Origin: Permianibacter fluminis
GTDB lineage: Bacteria > Pseudomonadota > Gammaproteobacteria > Enterobacterales > Permianibacteraceae
DNA: 64,000 bases
Direction of reading: 5' to 3'
Assembly: GCF_013179735.1 (NCBI RefSeq)
Contig: NZ_JABMEG010000001.1
Location: forward strand, 124,001 to 188,000
Numbering within the stretch: position 1 is the stretch's first letter; each line of letters begins with the position of its first letter. The position numbers and the translations under genes were made by a program. Shown piece by piece: positions 18,105 through 27,656 of the stretch. The notes below the pieces were generated by a model that ran no database searches, was not told the origin of the DNA, and saw only the letters and a list, made by a program, of their open reading frames with translations.

Positions 18105-18420
18105 AGACTTTGAAAAATGCGGAGACACTGGGTCCCCGCCTCGGCAACTGCTCCTGCCTTGCTCTACCTCCCGCATCCATGCAGTCGTACGCGGGGATGA
18201 CAAACAAAAGAAGAAAAGCCGAAGCAACTGACTCAACTAGAATCCGGGCCCCCATTCGCGCCAGCCGACGGGCACGTGACAGTGGCCGGGTGCGCTGGCA
18301 GGGATGCCAGCGCAGCACTGATAAGACAGGATGTCGCATCAGTGCGTGCCCGAAGACACTGGCATGTGAGCGGCGGGCGGACTACCCAAAGCAACCAAAC
18401 CGATTCTGGCGCGCTGGGGC

Positions 18421-18500
18421 GTGTTCTTTTGCTTACTTTTCTTGCACGAGCAAGAAAAGTGAGGCGCACGCCGGGGCGCAACCCGGCAATCTCGAATTAC
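18421..18500. repeat. Palindromic dispersed element, copy 2 (inverted)
   Basis: This is an opposite-orientation, diverged copy of the element at 17752-17825. It contains ACTTTTCTTGC/GCAAGAAAAGT (18435-18460) and ends GCGCAACCCGGCAATCTCG. The two copies bracket about 600 bp of mosaic repeats. Confidence 0.7.
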
Positions 18501-18575
18501 GCCAAGCACCAAAGTAAACTGCAAGTACACGTTCAACCCGACCTTCTTTCGTCAGGGGAGAAGGTTTAAAAAGGC

Positions 18576-18609
18576 AAAAAAAAGGCCCGCAATGCGGGCC
18601 TTTTTTTTG
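18576..18609 (-). terminator. Bidirectional terminator after the cold-shock gene
   Basis: GGCCCGC-AAT-GCGGGCC is flanked by eight or more A on one side and eight T on the other, so it can work both ways. It ends the leftward cold-shock transcript. Confidence 0.9.
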
Positions 18610-18621
18610 CGACTAGCTGAA

Positions 18622-18837
18622 TCAGTTATTCACAACGCGAATGCCAGCGGCTTGCAGGCCTTTCTGGCCTTGCTTGACGGTGAATTCGACTTTGTCGTTT
18701 TCATTCAGCGATTTAAAACCGCTGCTTTGAATTTCCGAGAAGTGCGCGAACAGATCGGCGCTGCCATCGCTAGGGGTAATGAAACCAAAGCCTTTGGCTT
18801 CGTTGAACCACTTGACGGTACCGGTTTGAGTCGACAT
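18622..18837 (-). CDS. CspA-family cold-shock protein
   Basis: The protein has 71 residues and is a single cold-shock domain. RNA-binding motifs KGFGFI (RNP1) and DLFAHF (RNP2) are intact. It would act as an RNA chaperone. An AAGGA ribosome site precedes the ATG. The gene stands alone, with its own terminator and a long spacer upstream. Confidence 0.96.
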   Translation of the reverse strand: MSTQTGTVKWFNEAKGFGFITPSDGSADLFAHFSEIQSSGFKSLNENDKVEFTVKQGQKGLQAAGIRVVNN

Positions 18838-19189
18838 TTGTTACGTTCCTTTCAATAAATCAGAGAAATAGGCTGAGAGCCTGTTTTTTTGCTGAGCGAA
18901 TCAGCCAACAAGCGTTCAAGAAACGTAGCGAATGTGTTCGAAGGACTGCCGGTGAACCGAAGCTTTACGGGACAAAACACGGGATGAAGCACGAGGTGAC
19001 TACACTGCTTGAAACGAATGCAGCCGTCACCCTACAGGTATTACTGCCGTCTGTCGAACGCTATTTGCACAAGCTGGGACGTCCGTAGTGATGGCAGCGG
19101 CTGCCATTTGCACTCACAAAGTGCCGCCTCGTTCGCTGTAACCGTCGGTGCGGCGCCATGCCGGCACGGGGCATAAAGGTCGGGTTCTG
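18838..19189. other. Spacer upstream of the cold-shock gene
   Basis: About 350 bp carry no credible gene. The part next to the cold-shock gene is AT-rich and probably its 5' leader and promoter; family members usually have a long, folded leader that controls expression with temperature, but no conserved cold box could be confirmed by eye. Confidence 0.4.
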
Positions 19190-20116
19190 CTAGCGCTGAT
19201 GCGGCTGATGATCGGTGTAGGCGCGCGGGTCACCGAGCGGTTCGAGGTGGATACTGATGTGCACGCTGGGCAGCGCGGCCGCCACCGCGTCTTCGATGTC
19301 TTCTGACAAATCGTGGGCACGGCGCACGGTCCACTCATCCGGCACCAGCACATGCACGGTGGCGAAACCCTGACGACCGGATTGCCGGTGTCGCAGCGCA
19401 TGCCATTGCAGCGGCGCCGGCACCAGTCGATTGAGCACACCAACCAAAATGTCGTGATCGGCCGTGCTCAGCGCCTCATCCATCAGGCCGGCAATGGCCC
19501 GGCGCAGCAGGCCCACGCCAGTAATCAGGATATGGGCCGCGACCAGCAGCGCCACCAGCGGATCGAGCCACCACCAGCCGGTCAGCGCGACCAGCCCCAG
19601 GCCAACCAGTACACCGACCGAGGTCCAGACATCGGTCAGCAAATGGTGGCCGTCGGCTTCCAGCGTCAGCGAACGATGCTTGCGACCGACCCTTAGCAAC
19701 AGCAAACCAACCGCCAGATTGATCAGCGAGGCCAGCGCAGCAAACACGACACCAAAACCGATTTGCTCCAGCGCGGCCGGATGCAACAAGCGGTCGATGG
19801 CGAGATAACCGATGGTCGCCGCCGCCAGCAAAATCATGCCGCCTTCGTAACCGCCGGCGAAGTAATCGATCTTGCCGTGGCCGTATTGGTGATTGTCGTC
19901 ATCAGGCAAGGCGGCAACGCGCAGCGCAAACACGGCAAACGATGCGGCCAGCAGGTTGACGCTGGCTTCCGCCGCATCAGACAGCAGGCCGACCGAACCG
20001 GTCAGCCACCACGCGATCAGTTTCAGTGCCATGGTCGACAGCGCCGCCGCGACCGAAAGCCAGGCATAGCGGCTCAGTGTGGGTGGCAGGCGAGTGGCAG
20101 CAGCGGATTCGGTCAT
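19190..20116 (-). CDS. Cation diffusion facilitator (FieF-like)
   Basis: The protein has 308 residues with six expected membrane helices and a cytoplasmic C-terminal domain. It would export divalent metals (Zn, Fe, Mn or Co) against protons. Visible features are LLSDAAEASVN in TM2, YGHGKIDYFAGGYEG after it, and the HxxxD pair in DGHHLLTDVWTS of TM5. The second acidic residue of the TM2 site is a Glu placed differently from the enteric YiiP, so metal choice is uncertain. It stands alone. Confidence 0.9.
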   Translation of the reverse strand: MTESAAATRLPPTLSRYAWLSVAAALSTMALKLIAWWLTGSVGLLSDAAEASVNLLAASFAVFALRVAALPDDDNHQYGHGKIDYFAGGYEGGMILLAAATIGYLAIDRLLHPAALEQIGFGVVFAALASLINLAVGLLLLRVGRKHRSLTLEADGHHLLTDVWTSVGVLVGLGLVALTGWWWLDPLVALLVAAHILITGVGLLRRAIAGLMDEALSTADHDILVGVLNRLVPAPLQWHALRHRQSGRQGFATVHVLVPDEWTVRRAHDLSEDIEDAVAAALPSVHISIHLEPLGDPRAYTDHQPHQR

Positions 20117-20321
20117 TGGCTGGTTTGTCAGTGTGTGTGGTGGAAACTGGGCCGCACCGGTTTCGGCATCAGTGCGGTATTTGTATTGCTATCGTTATTG
20201 TTGTTGTCGTTATTGGGTTTGTCTTTATCGGTGTTTACGTTCTGGCACACCGTACTGGTCCACCGTGCAGATTCACCATATCGGCCGCCATTTTCCGATT
20301 TACCGTTTGGGGCAGCGGTGG

Positions 20322-20945
20322 TCAAGGCTGCGCATTGGCACTGCTGAGCGTCGACACTGCAGCCGGTGTCGCCATCGCACCGGACTTGCGCTCCCGCACT
20401 TCCACCGGCGCGGTCATCAACCGTTCGCAGGTGCGTTCATCCTGCCGGATCGGCCACCATTCATACAGAAAAATTTCCACCGGTTTCCACATCGCTACCC
20501 AGCCGAGAATGCTGACGCCGGTGCGCACCAGGCCGAGATGTTCGGCCGGACCGTTCAACAAATAACGGGCGACAAAATCGCAGGCGATCAGAAACGCGAG
20601 ACCCACTGCCAGCGACTGCCGGCCGATGCGGAACAGGTGACGCAGATGTTGCCGGTATTTCATCGCACGGTAATGAAAATAGTGGCGAATCGCGCCGCGC
20701 ATGTCGGCATCGGCGATGCGGGCATCGGGCGCCGGCAAATACAAGACGATTTTCAGTTTGCGTTCGCGATGCAGTTCGCGGCCGGCATCGAGCAGCCAGG
20801 CCGCTGCGTCGGCATCGAGTTCGCGCATTTCAAACGGCGCCGGATCCAGCGTATTGAACAACTGCCGCGCTTCCGCCAGCTTGATCGCAATCAGCCGGTA
20901 CTCCCCTTCCACGGGATAAAGCGCCTCCAATGCCTTGTCAGACAT
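20322..20945 (-). CDS. Predicted membrane protein of unknown function
   Basis: The protein has 207 residues. Residues 1-110 look soluble and alpha/beta (with RKLKIVLYLP), followed by two helices, SLAVGLAFLIACDFVARYLL and GVSILGWVAMWKPVEIFLYEW, and a cytosolic tail. ATG 20945 is chosen because an upstream extension of the frame would read through a terminator and a tRNA gene. I do not recognise the family. The downstream spacer 20117-20321 has a T/G-rich simple stretch and no gene. Confidence 0.7.
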   Translation of the reverse strand: MSDKALEALYPVEGEYRLIAIKLAEARQLFNTLDPAPFEMRELDADAAAWLLDAGRELHRERKLKIVLYLPAPDARIADADMRGAIRHYFHYRAMKYRQHLRHLFRIGRQSLAVGLAFLIACDFVARYLLNGPAEHLGLVRTGVSILGWVAMWKPVEIFLYEWWPIRQDERTCERLMTAPVEVRERKSGAMATPAAVSTLSSANAQP

Positions 20946-21029
20946 ACGCGGGGAACTCCAGCAAGCGAGCGCACGGACAGAACTGGCATGGACTGTAGCA
21001 GAGCCCGTTGCCGGCATGGCATCAGGCAA

Positions 21030-21063
21030 AAACAAAACGGCCCGCAATGCGGGCCGTTTTGTT
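21030..21063 (-). terminator. Bidirectional terminator after tRNA-Ala
   Basis: AAACAAAACGGCCCGC pairs with GCGGGCCGTTTTGTTT around AAT. It lies 8 bp past the tRNA 3' end and so ends that transcript; the stem is symmetrical enough to act on both strands. Confidence 0.88.
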
Positions 21064-21070
21064 TCGGATT

Positions 21071-21146
<76 letters not shown>

Positions 21147-21375
21147 AACGGTTGCCCTGTCGCGTGTTTGGCGCAAGGCAAGACCGGCGCGCATTCTAGC
21201 GACTGCCGTCGGTGCCGGGAAGGGCGGCCGGCAAATGCCGGGCGCGGGGCTTATGACATTGCGGCCTTTGGCTTGTCGGTTACTGGCTCCGCGAATGTGG
21301 CGGGGCAGAACGGCAATCGCCGGCAAAACCGCGGCCGTCGCAGTCAATTCGGGCATGGCAGCTGCCGGCCCAGCG

Positions 21376-21972
21376 TTATTTCGGCTCGGTCGCCACCAAA
21401 CTGGGCCGCTGGCTGATGTCCCGATACCAGTCAGCCAGCCGGTCGTAGTCCTGTTGCCAGTTCAGATCTTCATGACGGAATGCCAGATAGGCCAGCATGC
21501 AGGCCATGTGCAGGTCCAGCAGGCCCGGTTCGGCCGGCATCAGCGCCCGGTCGGCCTGCAGGGTGGCCAGGCCACGCTTGAGCGCGGCCCGCTGCCGTTC
21601 CATCCAGAAGCCGGACTGCTGCGGCTCCGGCTTGGTCTTTTCGATGCGCAGCGCCACCGCGACATCTAGCATGCCTTGCGACAGCGCCTGCCATTTGCGC
21701 ACCTGCCAGCTGGTCTTGTGGGCGGCCAGCAAATCCGGGCCCTGACCGAGGCTGTTGAAATAGTCGTTGATGACGGTGCTGTCGTAGAGCGTGTCACCGT
21801 CGTCGAGCAGCAGGCAGGGGATTTTGCCAAGCGGGTTGCTGACGATGAGCTCGGCCGGGTTCTGCAGCGGGTCGACCAGCACTTCTTCAACCTGTGTGGC
21901 CAGTTGCTTTTCCAGCCGCAGCACGCGGCAGCAGCGGGCGTAGGGCGAGGCGTGCGAATAGAACAGTTTCAT
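21376..21972 (-). CDS. Glutathione S-transferase family protein (YibF-like)
   Basis: The protein has 198 residues. The N-terminal thioredoxin-like domain begins MKLFYSHASPYARCCRVLRL, with NPLGKIPCLLLDDGDTLYDS carrying the glutathione-binding cis-Pro and the acidic/Ser pair. The C-terminal all-helical domain follows. The length and the N-terminal SPYARCCRV pattern match the YibF group. Substrate is unknown. It stands alone. Confidence 0.88.
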   Translation of the reverse strand: MKLFYSHASPYARCCRVLRLEKQLATQVEEVLVDPLQNPAELIVSNPLGKIPCLLLDDGDTLYDSTVINDYFNSLGQGPDLLAAHKTSWQVRKWQALSQGMLDVAVALRIEKTKPEPQQSGFWMERQRAALKRGLATLQADRALMPAEPGLLDLHMACMLAYLAFRHEDLNWQQDYDRLADWYRDISQRPSLVATEPK

Positions 21973-22066
21973 GGCGGTGAACCGGAACGGGTGTCTGGGT
22001 CTGCCAAGGCTAGCAGCTTGCGCCGGCGGCCGTCATCGCGCGCCACAGCAGAAAGGACACGACGGT

Positions 22067-22924
22067 TCAGACGACCACGGCGGCGCCGGGCGCGATGATG
22101 TTGAGCACTTGCATGGCGCAGTCGCGCGCCGAAGTGAGCGCTTCTTTGAGCAGCACCGTGTCGGCGCTGGCCAGTTGCAGCCGGTCGTTGCGCAGCGGCG
22201 CCAGCAGCGGGCTGTCGGCCTCCGGGCTGAACCCGGCCTGCAGATGGCGGGCGCCATACATGCCGACATGAACCAGCGCGCAGGCCACCCGCTCGCCGTT
22301 GGCTGCCTCCGGTTCATGCTGATGCCGCACCACCTCGGTCAGACTGGTCGGCAAGCGCCATAGCGTCATCAGCGCGTGACCCAGATCAGCTACCCGGAAG
22401 CCGAAGCTGGCCTGTTCCAGATCGGGCCGAATGCCGCCTTCGGCTTTCTGCAGCATTGCGGCACATTCACTCGGCGCCTGTTCCAGCAACACCAACAGGC
22501 CGATGTTGTGCAGCAGGCCGGCGGCGAACAAGCGCTCGCCTTGACGAAAGCCGCTGCGCCGGCCGAGGCCGCGGGCGATCAGGCCGGTATAGACGCTGTG
22601 CTCCCAGAACTTGTCCATGTCCATCAGCTCGCGCGGCACCCGCTGGAAGGCCGCCACGGCCGAGGTGGCCAGCGCCAGGTTGTACAGCTCGTTGGTGCCG
22701 ATCAGCCGAACTGCCCGCGACACCGACTCGACCTGGGCCGGAAAGTTGTAGAACGAGCTGTTGGCCAGCCGCAGCAGCCGGGCGGTCAACGCCGGATCGA
22801 GCGCAATCAGGTCGGCGATTTCCAGCACGCTGGCCTGACGGGCGATCAACTCCTGCAGCCGCAGGCAGATATCCGGCAAGCTGTACAGCCGGCCGGCTTG
22901 GCGCACCAACTCGTTCAGATTCAT
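22067..22924 (-). CDS. HDOD domain protein
   Basis: The protein has 285 residues and is a single HDOD domain (about residues 15-205), a degenerate HD-type fold used in signalling. Features include LDPALTARLLRLANSSFYNF, AVRLIGTNELYNLAL and a C-terminal alpha segment. HDOD proteins often work with diguanylate cyclases or in chemotaxis and motility control. It is divergent from the hybrid histidine kinase across about 200 bp, so the two may share regulation. Confidence 0.9.
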   Translation of the reverse strand: MNLNELVRQAGRLYSLPDICLRLQELIARQASVLEIADLIALDPALTARLLRLANSSFYNFPAQVESVSRAVRLIGTNELYNLALATSAVAAFQRVPRELMDMDKFWEHSVYTGLIARGLGRRSGFRQGERLFAAGLLHNIGLLVLLEQAPSECAAMLQKAEGGIRPDLEQASFGFRVADLGHALMTLWRLPTSLTEVVRHQHEPEAANGERVACALVHVGMYGARHLQAGFSPEADSPLLAPLRNDRLQLASADTVLLKEALTSARDCAMQVLNIIAPGAAVVV

Positions 22925-23126
22925 CCCTTACCCGACCGCCAGCCTGTTGTGCTTTGAAGAATAGGCGCTGGATTGCAACTGCACAGCCCGAAATGGCGGC
23001 AATTTTCGCTCTTGTGCGTTCGTGCACAGTCGCGTATTTCCTGTCCAATGCCGTTGTTGCGGGCGATTCTGCTTGGGTGAACCGCTTGCCTAGCCTAGGA
23101 TCAAGCTGTTTTCTGCGGATGATTTC

Positions 23127-26100
23127 ATGATGCGTGCGGTACCGAATTTGACTTGGCTGGCCTCGAGCGCGGCCCTCAAGCGCCTGTTGCTGGCGTTGAC
23201 GCTGCTGCCCGGTGCAACCATGGCGGTAGAAACGGTGGCGTTTCGCCATCTCGACAGCCGCGCCGGGCTGCCGCAGAACTCAGTGACCAGCATCGTGCAG
23301 GACCACGATGGCTACGTCTGGCTTGGCACATTCGATGGCCTGCAACGTTACGACGGTTATCAATTCCAGAGCTACCGCAACGATCCGCGCGCGCCAAACA
23401 CGCTGACCGACAACATGGTGCTGGCACTCGCCGAAGACAGTCACGGCGAACTGTGGATTGGCACCCAGAATGGCCTGAACCGATTCAGCGCCGACCGCCA
23501 GCAACTGACCCGCTTCGTGCCGTCCGATGCGCCGGGCGCAATCAGCCATCGCCGCATCAACACGCTGTTTCGCGATCGCCAGGATCGGCTCTGGATTGGC
23601 ACGCCACGCGGCATCGATGTTTACCGGCGCGAACAAAATGATTTTCTGCATTACCAGCATAACCCGCTCGATCGCGACAGCATTCCGGCCGGCTTCGTCA
23701 ATGCTTTTGCCGAATCCGCCGATGGTCGTATCTGGATCGGTGCCGCGACGCTGGCCCGGTTGAATCCCGTCGACGACAGCCTCGAACAATTTCCGCTGAC
23801 CAGCAAAAGCGGCACGGTGCCGCAGCAAATCACCGCGCTGTGGAGCGATGCCGACAATGGCGTCTGGGTCGGCACGCTGAGCAACGGCCTGTTCTATCTG
23901 GCGCCAGAGGCCAAACAATTCCGTCACTACCGCTATGATCCGCATGATCCGCTGAGTTTGCCCAGCAATGCCGTGCGCTCGCTGCTGCGTGATCGCGGTG
24001 GCCGTTTGTGGATCGGTACTGAAGGTGGCGGTCTGGCGCGCCTGTTGCCGGATGGCTCCGGCTTTGATGTGTTCCGGCGCAACGGCGCTGATCCACACAG
24101 CATCAGCTTTGATGAAATCGATGCCCTGCACGAAGACCGTACCGGGCTGCTGTGGATTGGCACGCTCGGCGGCGGCGTCAACACCACGCACCCGGAACGC
24201 ACTGCGATCGGCCGGGTCATTCATTCGCCGTATCAACCGAACTCGTTGTCGGATCCGTTTGTCTGGCAATTGGCCCGCGATAAACAAGACAACATCTGGA
24301 TTGCCACGCTGGCCGGACTCGATCACCTGAATCCGGGTACCGGCGAAGTGGTGCACTACGTCAACTTCAGTGACCGCGATGGCAGCGTGTTCCCGCCGCG
24401 CTTGCAGGCCTTGTTGGTGGATCGCAAACAGCGAGTCTGGCTCGGCAGCACGACCGGGGAACTGGCGGTTTTTGATCCGGCCACCTTGCGCACCGAAATC
24501 ATCAGCCATCCGGCCATGAGTCGCGGCAAGCTCAGCAGCTACCGGATTTTTCTCATCAGCGAAGACAGCAAAGGCCGGATCTGGGTCGGCGTCGGTGAAG
24601 GCGTGCTGGAAATCGATCCGGAACGACTGGAAGTGCTGCGCAGTTTTCCGGTCAACGAAGAAGGCTTTCCGCGGGCACTGGTGCGGGTCATGGCGGAAAT
24701 TGACGGCCAGTTGTTCTTCGGCACCCAAGGCGCCGGTTTGCAGCGTTTTGATTACGACAGCCGCGCCGTGCGCAGTTTCAGTCACCGCGATGACGACCCG
24801 CGCAGCCTGTCCAATGATGTCGTGCGCGCGATTTACACCGACCCCAGTGGCGACGTCTGGATCGGCACCCAGAACGGCCTGAATCGCTGGCGCGCGGCCG
24901 ATCGCCGGGCCGGCGCTGAACGCTTTGATTCCTGGTTTGTTGCCGACGGTCTGCCCAACAGCGTGATCTACGCCATTCAACCGGATGGCAACGGCAAACT
25001 CTGGCTCAGTACCAATGCCGGTCTCGCCGAATTCGATCCGGTCGCCAACAGCTTCCGCCGCTTTGATCAAAGCGATGGCTTGCCAACCAACGAATTCAAC
25101 GGCCTCGCCGCCACCCGCACCAGCGATGGTCGACTCTGGTTTGGCGGCACCACCGGCATCGCCGTGCTGGAGCCGCGCAATCTGCGCGGCAGCACCAGCG
25201 CGGTCGGCACCCTGATTACCGGGTTTGAGGTTCGCAATCCGGACAATCAGCCGCTGCGCCAACAGCAGAACGAATGGCAGCTGGCCGCGGATCAGAACGA
25301 CGTGCATCTGCAGTTTGCAGCGCTCGATTATCGCGATCCGCAAAAGAACCAGTTTGTCTGGCGCATGAGCGGTTTGCAGAAAGACTGGACCAGCAATGGC
25401 AACCGCAATGAATTGCGACTGACCAATCTCAACCCCGGCCATTATCTGTTTGAAGTGCGCAACGCCAATGCCGATGGCGTCTGGAGCGCCACGCCGGTGC
25501 AGCTGCGCTTTTTCATTCAGGCGCCGTGGTTTGCCCGCTGGTACAGCTACCTGAGCTATGCCCTGCTGCTGCTGCTGGCGGCGTGGTGGCTGTGGCGCAG
25601 CCATATCCGGAAAGTGGCGGCGCAAAAACGCATCAACGATCAGCTGCGCCGCATTGACCAACTGAAAGACGAGTTTCTCGCCAACACCTCGCACGAACTG
25701 CGGACGCCGCTGAACGGCATCATTGGCGTTGCCGAATCGCTGCGCGATGGCGTTGCCGGGGAAATGAATGACCGGGCGCGCGATCATCTGGCCCTCATCG
25801 CCGACAGCGGCCGCCGACTGGCCCATCTGGTCAACGAAATTCTGGATTTCAAAAAGCTGTCGCACGGCAGCGTTGCTCTGGAGCGCAGCCCGACCGATTT
25901 GCAAGCCTCGGTCGCGGTGGTGCTGGCGCTGTCACGGCCGCTCGCTGGTGACAAGGACTTGGCGCTGGTCAATGCGGTGCCGGCCGACTTTCCACCGCTC
26001 GATGCCGATGAAAATCGGCTCGAGCAGATTTTGCATAATCTGGTTGGCAATGCGGTCAAGTTCACGCCGCAGGGTCATGTCACCGTGACCGCGCGCGTGG

Positions 26101-27563
26101 TCGATGGCATGGCGGAAATTCAGGTGGCGGATTCCGGTATCGGTATTGCGACCGATCAGCTGGACCGCATTTTTCTGCCGTTCGAGCAAGTGGCCGAAGC
26201 CAACACCCGCCGGCATGGCGGCACCGGCCTCGGTCTGGCAGTGGTGAAAAAACTGGTGGAATTGCACGGCGGCAAAGTGGCGGTGCATTCGCTGGAAGGC
26301 AACGGCTCGCAATTCAGTTTCACCTTGCCGCTGGCGAGTGCCGGTGCCCAGGTCAAGAAGGCTCGCAGCGAACCGGCCGCGCCCGGTAAATTGCTGCCGC
26401 TGCGCAAAGCGATCGCGGCACCGATACTCGGCAACGCCGCGACCATTCTGGTTGCCGACGACGAACCATTGAACTGTCAGGTGGTCGCCGATTGCCTGAG
26501 CATGCAGGGTTACAACATCGTCACTGTTGGTGACGGTCAGGCGGCGATCGATGCGCTCGGCCAGCAGGCGTTCAGTTTGCTGATTCTCGATGTGATGATG
26601 CCGAAACTGTCCGGCTTCGATGTTGCCCGCCGGGTGCGTGAGACGTTCAGTCAGCAGGAGTTGCCGATTCTGATGCTGTCGGCGCGCAACCGACCTGAAG
26701 ACGTGGCCACCGGTCTCGCCGCCGGCGCCAACGATTACATCGGCAAGCCGGTCGAGCGTAGCGAACTGGTGGCGCGGGTGAAAAACCTGCTGGCGCTGCA
26801 CGAGGTCAACGCCGCCAGGCGCGAGCGCGAACAAGCCCGCGTGGTGCAGGAAACTGTCAACCGGCTGGCCCGCTATTTTCCGCCGCCGCTGGTGCAGCGA
26901 CTGCTGGCCGATCCGGATGCCAAACAGCTACAAGCCGAACGGCGCCGGCTCACCGTGCTGTTTGCCGATCTGGTCGAATTCACCGCGCTGACCGACCGCT
27001 TCGAACCGGAGATCATCACCGACTTGCTGAATCAATTCCTCGGCGGCATGGGCGCGCTGGTGGAAAAATTTGGCGGCACCTTGAACGAGTTACTCGGTGA
27101 CGGTCTGGTGGTGTTGTTCGGCGCGCCCGAAACGATGGAAAAAGAAGATCAGGCCGAGCGCGCGGTCGCGCTGGCAGTGGCGATGCAACGGGAAATGCAA
27201 CGCTTGCAGCGCAGCTGGCTGGATGCCGGCATCGATCACAACATCAAGCTGCGGATCGGCATTCACCAGGACTTTGCCACGGTCGGCAATTTCGGCTCCG
27301 GTCTGGTGCTCGCCTATCGCGCAGTCGGCAGCGGCGTCAATTTGGCAGCGCGGTTGCAGGCACATTGCGAACCCGGCCGAGTGCTGGTCAGCTATCCGGT
27401 GTTTGCCTTGACCCGGGATCGCTATCCGTTCGAACCGCTGCAGGAAATTGCCGTCAAGGGCTTTGGTCACGCCCACCGGGTCTGTGAATTGCAACCGGAA
27501 AAAGTGTCTGAAGCGCGGCTGAAACTGATCGCCGGCGGCGACTCGGCTGATCCGGCTAATTGA
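23127..27563 (+). CDS. Propeller-type hybrid histidine kinase fused to receiver and class III nucleotide cyclase
   Basis: The protein has 1478 residues. Order: signal peptide (1-34); two seven-bladed-type propellers (~40-700) made of repeats such as GYVWLGTFDGLQRYDG; Y_Y_Y domain (~725-800); TM helix (~806-826); HisKA with His856 in SHELRTPLNG; HATPase with DSGIGIA and GGTGLGL; receiver (~1105-1220) with Asp1155; then a class III cyclase domain (~1270-1460). In the cyclase both metal aspartates (Asp1281, Asp1325) and the transition-state pair Asn1405/Arg1409 are present. The purine-selecting positions are Glu1321 (Lys in adenylate cyclases, Glu in guanylate cyclases) and Arg1398 (normally Asp, Thr or Cys). 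So it looks catalytically competent but its substrate cannot be predicted. No separate response regulator is adjacent. Confidence 0.93.
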   Translation: MMRAVPNLTWLASSAALKRLLLALTLLPGATMAVETVAFRHLDSRAGLPQNSVTSIVQDHDGYVWLGTFDGLQRYDGYQFQSYRNDPRAPNTLTDNMVLALAEDSHGELWIGTQNGLNRFSADRQQLTRFVPSDAPGAISHRRINTLFRDRQDRLWIGTPRGIDVYRREQNDFLHYQHNPLDRDSIPAGFVNAFAESADGRIWIGAATLARLNPVDDSLEQFPLTSKSGTVPQQITALWSDADNGVWVGTLSNGLFYLAPEAKQFRHYRYDPHDPLSLPSNAVRSLLRDRGGRLWIGTEGGGLARLLPDGSGFDVFRRNGADPHSISFDEIDALHEDRTGLLWIGTLGGGVNTTHPERTAIGRVIHSPYQPNSLSDPFVWQLARDKQDNIWIATLAGLDHLNPGTGEVVHYVNFSDRDGSVFPPRLQALLVDRKQRVWLGSTTGELAVFDPATLRTEIISHPAMSRGKLSSYRIFLISEDSKGRIWVGVGEGVLEIDPERLEVLRSFPVNEEGFPRALVRVMAEIDGQLFFGTQGAGLQRFDYDSRAVRSFSHRDDDPRSLSNDVVRAIYTDPSGDVWIGTQNGLNRWRAADRRAGAERFDSWFVADGLPNSVIYAIQPDGNGKLWLSTNAGLAEFDPVANSFRRFDQSDGLPTNEFNGLAATRTSDGRLWFGGTTGIAVLEPRNLRGSTSAVGTLITGFEVRNPDNQPLRQQQNEWQLAADQNDVHLQFAALDYRDPQKNQFVWRMSGLQKDWTSNGNRNELRLTNLNPGHYLFEVRNANADGVWSATPVQLRFFIQAPWFARWYSYLSYALLLLLAAWWLWRSHIRKVAAQKRINDQLRRIDQLKDEFLANTSHELRTPLNGIIGVAESLRDGVAGEMNDRARDHLALIADSGRRLAHLVNEILDFKKLSHGSVALERSPTDLQASVAVVLALSRPLAGDKDLALVNAVPADFPPLDADENRLEQILHNLVGNAVKFTPQGHVTVTARVVDGMAEIQVADSGIGIATDQLDRIFLPFEQVAEANTRRHGGTGLGLAVVKKLVELHGGKVAVHSLEGNGSQFSFTLPLASAGAQVKKARSEPAAPGKLLPLRKAIAAPILGNAATILVADDEPLNCQVVADCLSMQGYNIVTVGDGQAAIDALGQQAFSLLILDVMMPKLSGFDVARRVRETFSQQELPILMLSARNRPEDVATGLAAGANDYIGKPVERSELVARVKNLLALHEVNAARREREQARVVQETVNRLARYFPPPLVQRLLADPDAKQLQAERRRLTVLFADLVEFTALTDRFEPEIITDLLNQFLGGMGALVEKFGGTLNELLGDGLVVLFGAPETMEKEDQAERAVALAVAMQREMQRLQRSWLDAGIDHNIKLRIGIHQDFATVGNFGSGLVLAYRAVGSGVNLAARLQAHCEPGRVLVSYPVFALTRDRYPFEPLQEIAVKGFGHAHRVCELQPEKVSEARLKLIAGGDSADPAN

Positions 27564-27656
27564 GGTCAATCGGGAAAGAACTTGCTGACACGGTGTTGAT
27601 TATTGCCGCCTTCATGTCCACCAATGAAGGCTGTTCCGCTGGTGAATAGGCTTCCG

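Noticed and set aside
17685-18621. Insertion sequence or integron
   Set aside because: No transposase or integrase frame and no clear target duplication were seen; only palindromic repeats are present.
20128-20325. Small Asn/Asp-rich protein on the minus strand
   Set aside because: It comes from a simple T/G-rich stretch; there is no ribosome site and no family resemblance.
23280-25904. An 874-codon open frame on the minus strand
   Set aside because: It is antisense to the propeller region of the hybrid kinase, has no recognisable domain, and reflects GC-rich codon bias.
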